Assembly (NCBI GenBank): GCA_013298485.1
Contig: JAAFHS010000197.1
Coordinates: 1-5,742, forward strand
Direction of reading: 5' to 3'
DNA from: Rhodobacterales bacterium
GTDB taxonomy: Bacteria; Pseudomonadota; Alphaproteobacteria; Rhodobacterales; Rhodobacteraceae
Length of the DNA: 5,742 nt
The translations under genes were made by a program, and so were the position numbers. Below, in pieces: positions 4,960 to 5,742 of this stretch. Under the pieces are notes generated by a model. That model had not been told where the DNA came from, did no database searches, and saw only the letters and a list, made by a program, of their open reading frames with translations. Each line of letters begins with the position of its first letter. Positions within the stretch are counted from its first letter, which is position 1.

Positions 4960-5651
4960 GTGCGTTTGATCCAGACGGCGGCATCGCCGAGTTTGGCGAC
5001 GAAAGCCTGATGGGCTGCAGCCTCATCTTCTGTGATGCGGGGGGGAAGGGGCATGCCGCGGGGTTTGGCGCGCCAGATTTCGGGTGCGATCTCACCCTTC
5101 GCGAGGGGCTGCGCGGTGGAGGACAAAGCGAAATCTGGCTGCCTGCCACCGACAAGCTGCAAATAGACCTCGGCCAGGATTTCGCTGTCGAGAAGTGCGC
5201 CGTGTTTTTCGCGGGCGGAATTGTCGACGCCAGAGCGCCGGCACAGCGCATCGAGTGAGGCGGGCGAGCCGGGGAATTTCTGTTTGGCGATGGCAAGGGT
5301 ATCGGTGGCGCGGGCGTAAGGCAGGACCGTGTGCCCGGCGGCGGCGAGTTCGGCATTCAGGAACTTCATATCGAAGGCGGCGTTGTGGATGACCATCTGC
5401 GCGTCACCGATAAAGGTGAGGAAATCCTGTGCGATCGTGCCGAACAGGGGCTTGTCGCGCAGGAAATCATCAGACAGGCCATGCACCTCGAACGCCTCTT
5501 TCGGCATGGGGCGTTCGGGGTTGAGGTATTGGTGATAGGTGCGGCCCGTGAGCAGGTGGTTGAACAGCTCCACCGCGCCAATCTCGACGATGCGGTGGCC
5601 TTCGGCGGGCTCAAAACCGGTGGTTTCGGTATCAAGGACAATTTCACGCAT
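4956..5651 (-). CDS. dnaQ: DNA polymerase III epsilon subunit (3'-5' proofreading exonuclease)
   Basis: A 231-residue DnaQ, the editing exonuclease of the replicative polymerase core, working with the alpha subunit (DnaE). All catalytic DEDDh residues are present: Exo I DTETTG at 7-12 (Asp7, Glu9), Exo II HNAAFDMKFLN at 89-99 (Asp94), and Exo III KHGALLDSEILAEVY at 149-163 (His150, Asp155). The C-terminal part (about 175-231) is the region that binds alpha in the E. coli enzyme and is less conserved, with a Pro/Lys-rich stretch at 182-205. Length is near E. coli epsilon (243). The ATG at 5651 lies within the coaE stop region (ATGCGTGA, 8-base overlap), with AGGG at 5658-5661 six bases before it. 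The stop overlaps the convergent secB stop by four bases. Confidence 0.96.
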   Translation of the reverse strand: MREIVLDTETTGFEPAEGHRIVEIGAVELFNHLLTGRTYHQYLNPERPMPKEAFEVHGLSDDFLRDKPLFGTIAQDFLTFIGDAQMVIHNAAFDMKFLNAELAAAGHTVLPYARATDTLAIAKQKFPGSPASLDALCRRSGVDNSAREKHGALLDSEILAEVYLQLVGGRQPDFALSSTAQPLAKGEIAPEIWRAKPRGMPLPPRITEDEAAAHQAFVAKLGDAAVWIKRT

Positions 5652-5742
5652 GGGCTGCCCTGAGATAGGCGATCAGCGCGCGGATGTAGGCGCGCGCGCT
5701 GTCTTCGCTGAGGGTTTCAAGGATATGGGTGGCGCGCCCGCG
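5644..5742 (-). CDS. coaE: Dephospho-CoA kinase, C-terminal end only
   Basis: The last 32 codons of a gene entering from the right edge of the window on the - strand, ending in TGA at 5646-5644. CoaE phosphorylates dephospho-CoA to finish coenzyme A synthesis in the cytoplasm. The fragment begins RGRATHILETLSEDSARAYI and ends AYLRAAHA. It fits the C-terminus of alphaproteobacterial CoaE, where a basic residue run (K/R-R-A) leads to a strand with ATHV/I-ET-L and then a helix; in typical relatives this reads like RATHVIETLTLEAAR. In many alphaproteobacteria the order aroE-coaE-dnaQ is kept, which supports the call. The end overlaps the dnaQ start by 8 bases, so the two are probably translated from one message. 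The nucleotide-binding P-loop lies outside the window, so the fragment itself cannot be proven catalytic. Confidence 0.8.
   Translation of the reverse strand, partial: RGRATHILETLSEDSARAYIRALIAYLRAAHA

Noticed and set aside
1..5742. Mobile elements, CRISPR arrays, defence or prophage genes
   Set aside because: No regularly spaced repeats, transposase, integrase or phage-like proteins were seen; every long coding frame is explained by a conserved chromosomal family.

Overview
The window is about 5.7 kb of compact, GC-rich chromosome. Its genes are alphaproteobacterial core genes, and the combination and protein style point to Rhodobacterales (the Roseobacter/Rhodobacter group). This assignment comes from recognising the families and their clustering (HslU, Smr, MltA, Tim44-like protein, FxsA, SecB, DnaQ, CoaE), not from a database search. 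I see no phage, insertion sequence, plasmid, CRISPR or defence genes. The coding content is ordinary housekeeping DNA, and I did not find a new multi-gene system.

Layout from left to right. The + strand opens with the last 36 codons of hslU, the unfoldase of the HslVU protease. After a 65-base gap comes a predicted lipoprotein of the DUF900 alpha/beta-hydrolase family, which starts at TTG. A 235-base gap then separates it from three convergent genes on the - strand. In transcription order these are a Tim44-like membrane-anchored protein, the lytic transglycosylase MltA and a Smr-domain protein, joined by two TGATG stop/start overlaps. A 102-base divergent promoter region separates this operon from fxsA and secB on the + strand. 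secB meets dnaQ (DNA polymerase III epsilon, proofreading exonuclease) tail to tail, and the two share the palindrome TTAA as stop codons. dnaQ is preceded on the - strand by the 3' end of coaE, which overlaps it by 8 bases and runs off the window.

By function, several products act on the cell envelope or on export: SecB (export chaperone), the Tim44-like protein (membrane-anchored), MltA (periplasmic murein cleavage), FxsA (membrane) and the lipoprotein hydrolase. The others concern protein quality control (HslU), DNA replication fidelity (DnaQ), coenzyme A synthesis (CoaE) and nucleic-acid processing (Smr). Most adjacency here is probably historical synteny rather than one pathway.

The most interesting non-coding stretch is the gap at 1318-1552. 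Its left half is strikingly AT-rich (about 35% G+C over 1318-1415). It holds a perfect DnaA box (TTATCCACA) with a weaker copy exactly 30 bases before it, and begins with a short perfect hairpin on the hydrolase stop codon. Its right half has a GC-rich palindrome that looks like a copy of a dispersed intergenic repeat. The coaE-dnaQ-secB neighbourhood lies close to the replication origin in Caulobacter-type chromosomes, so a link to DnaA is plausible but unproven.
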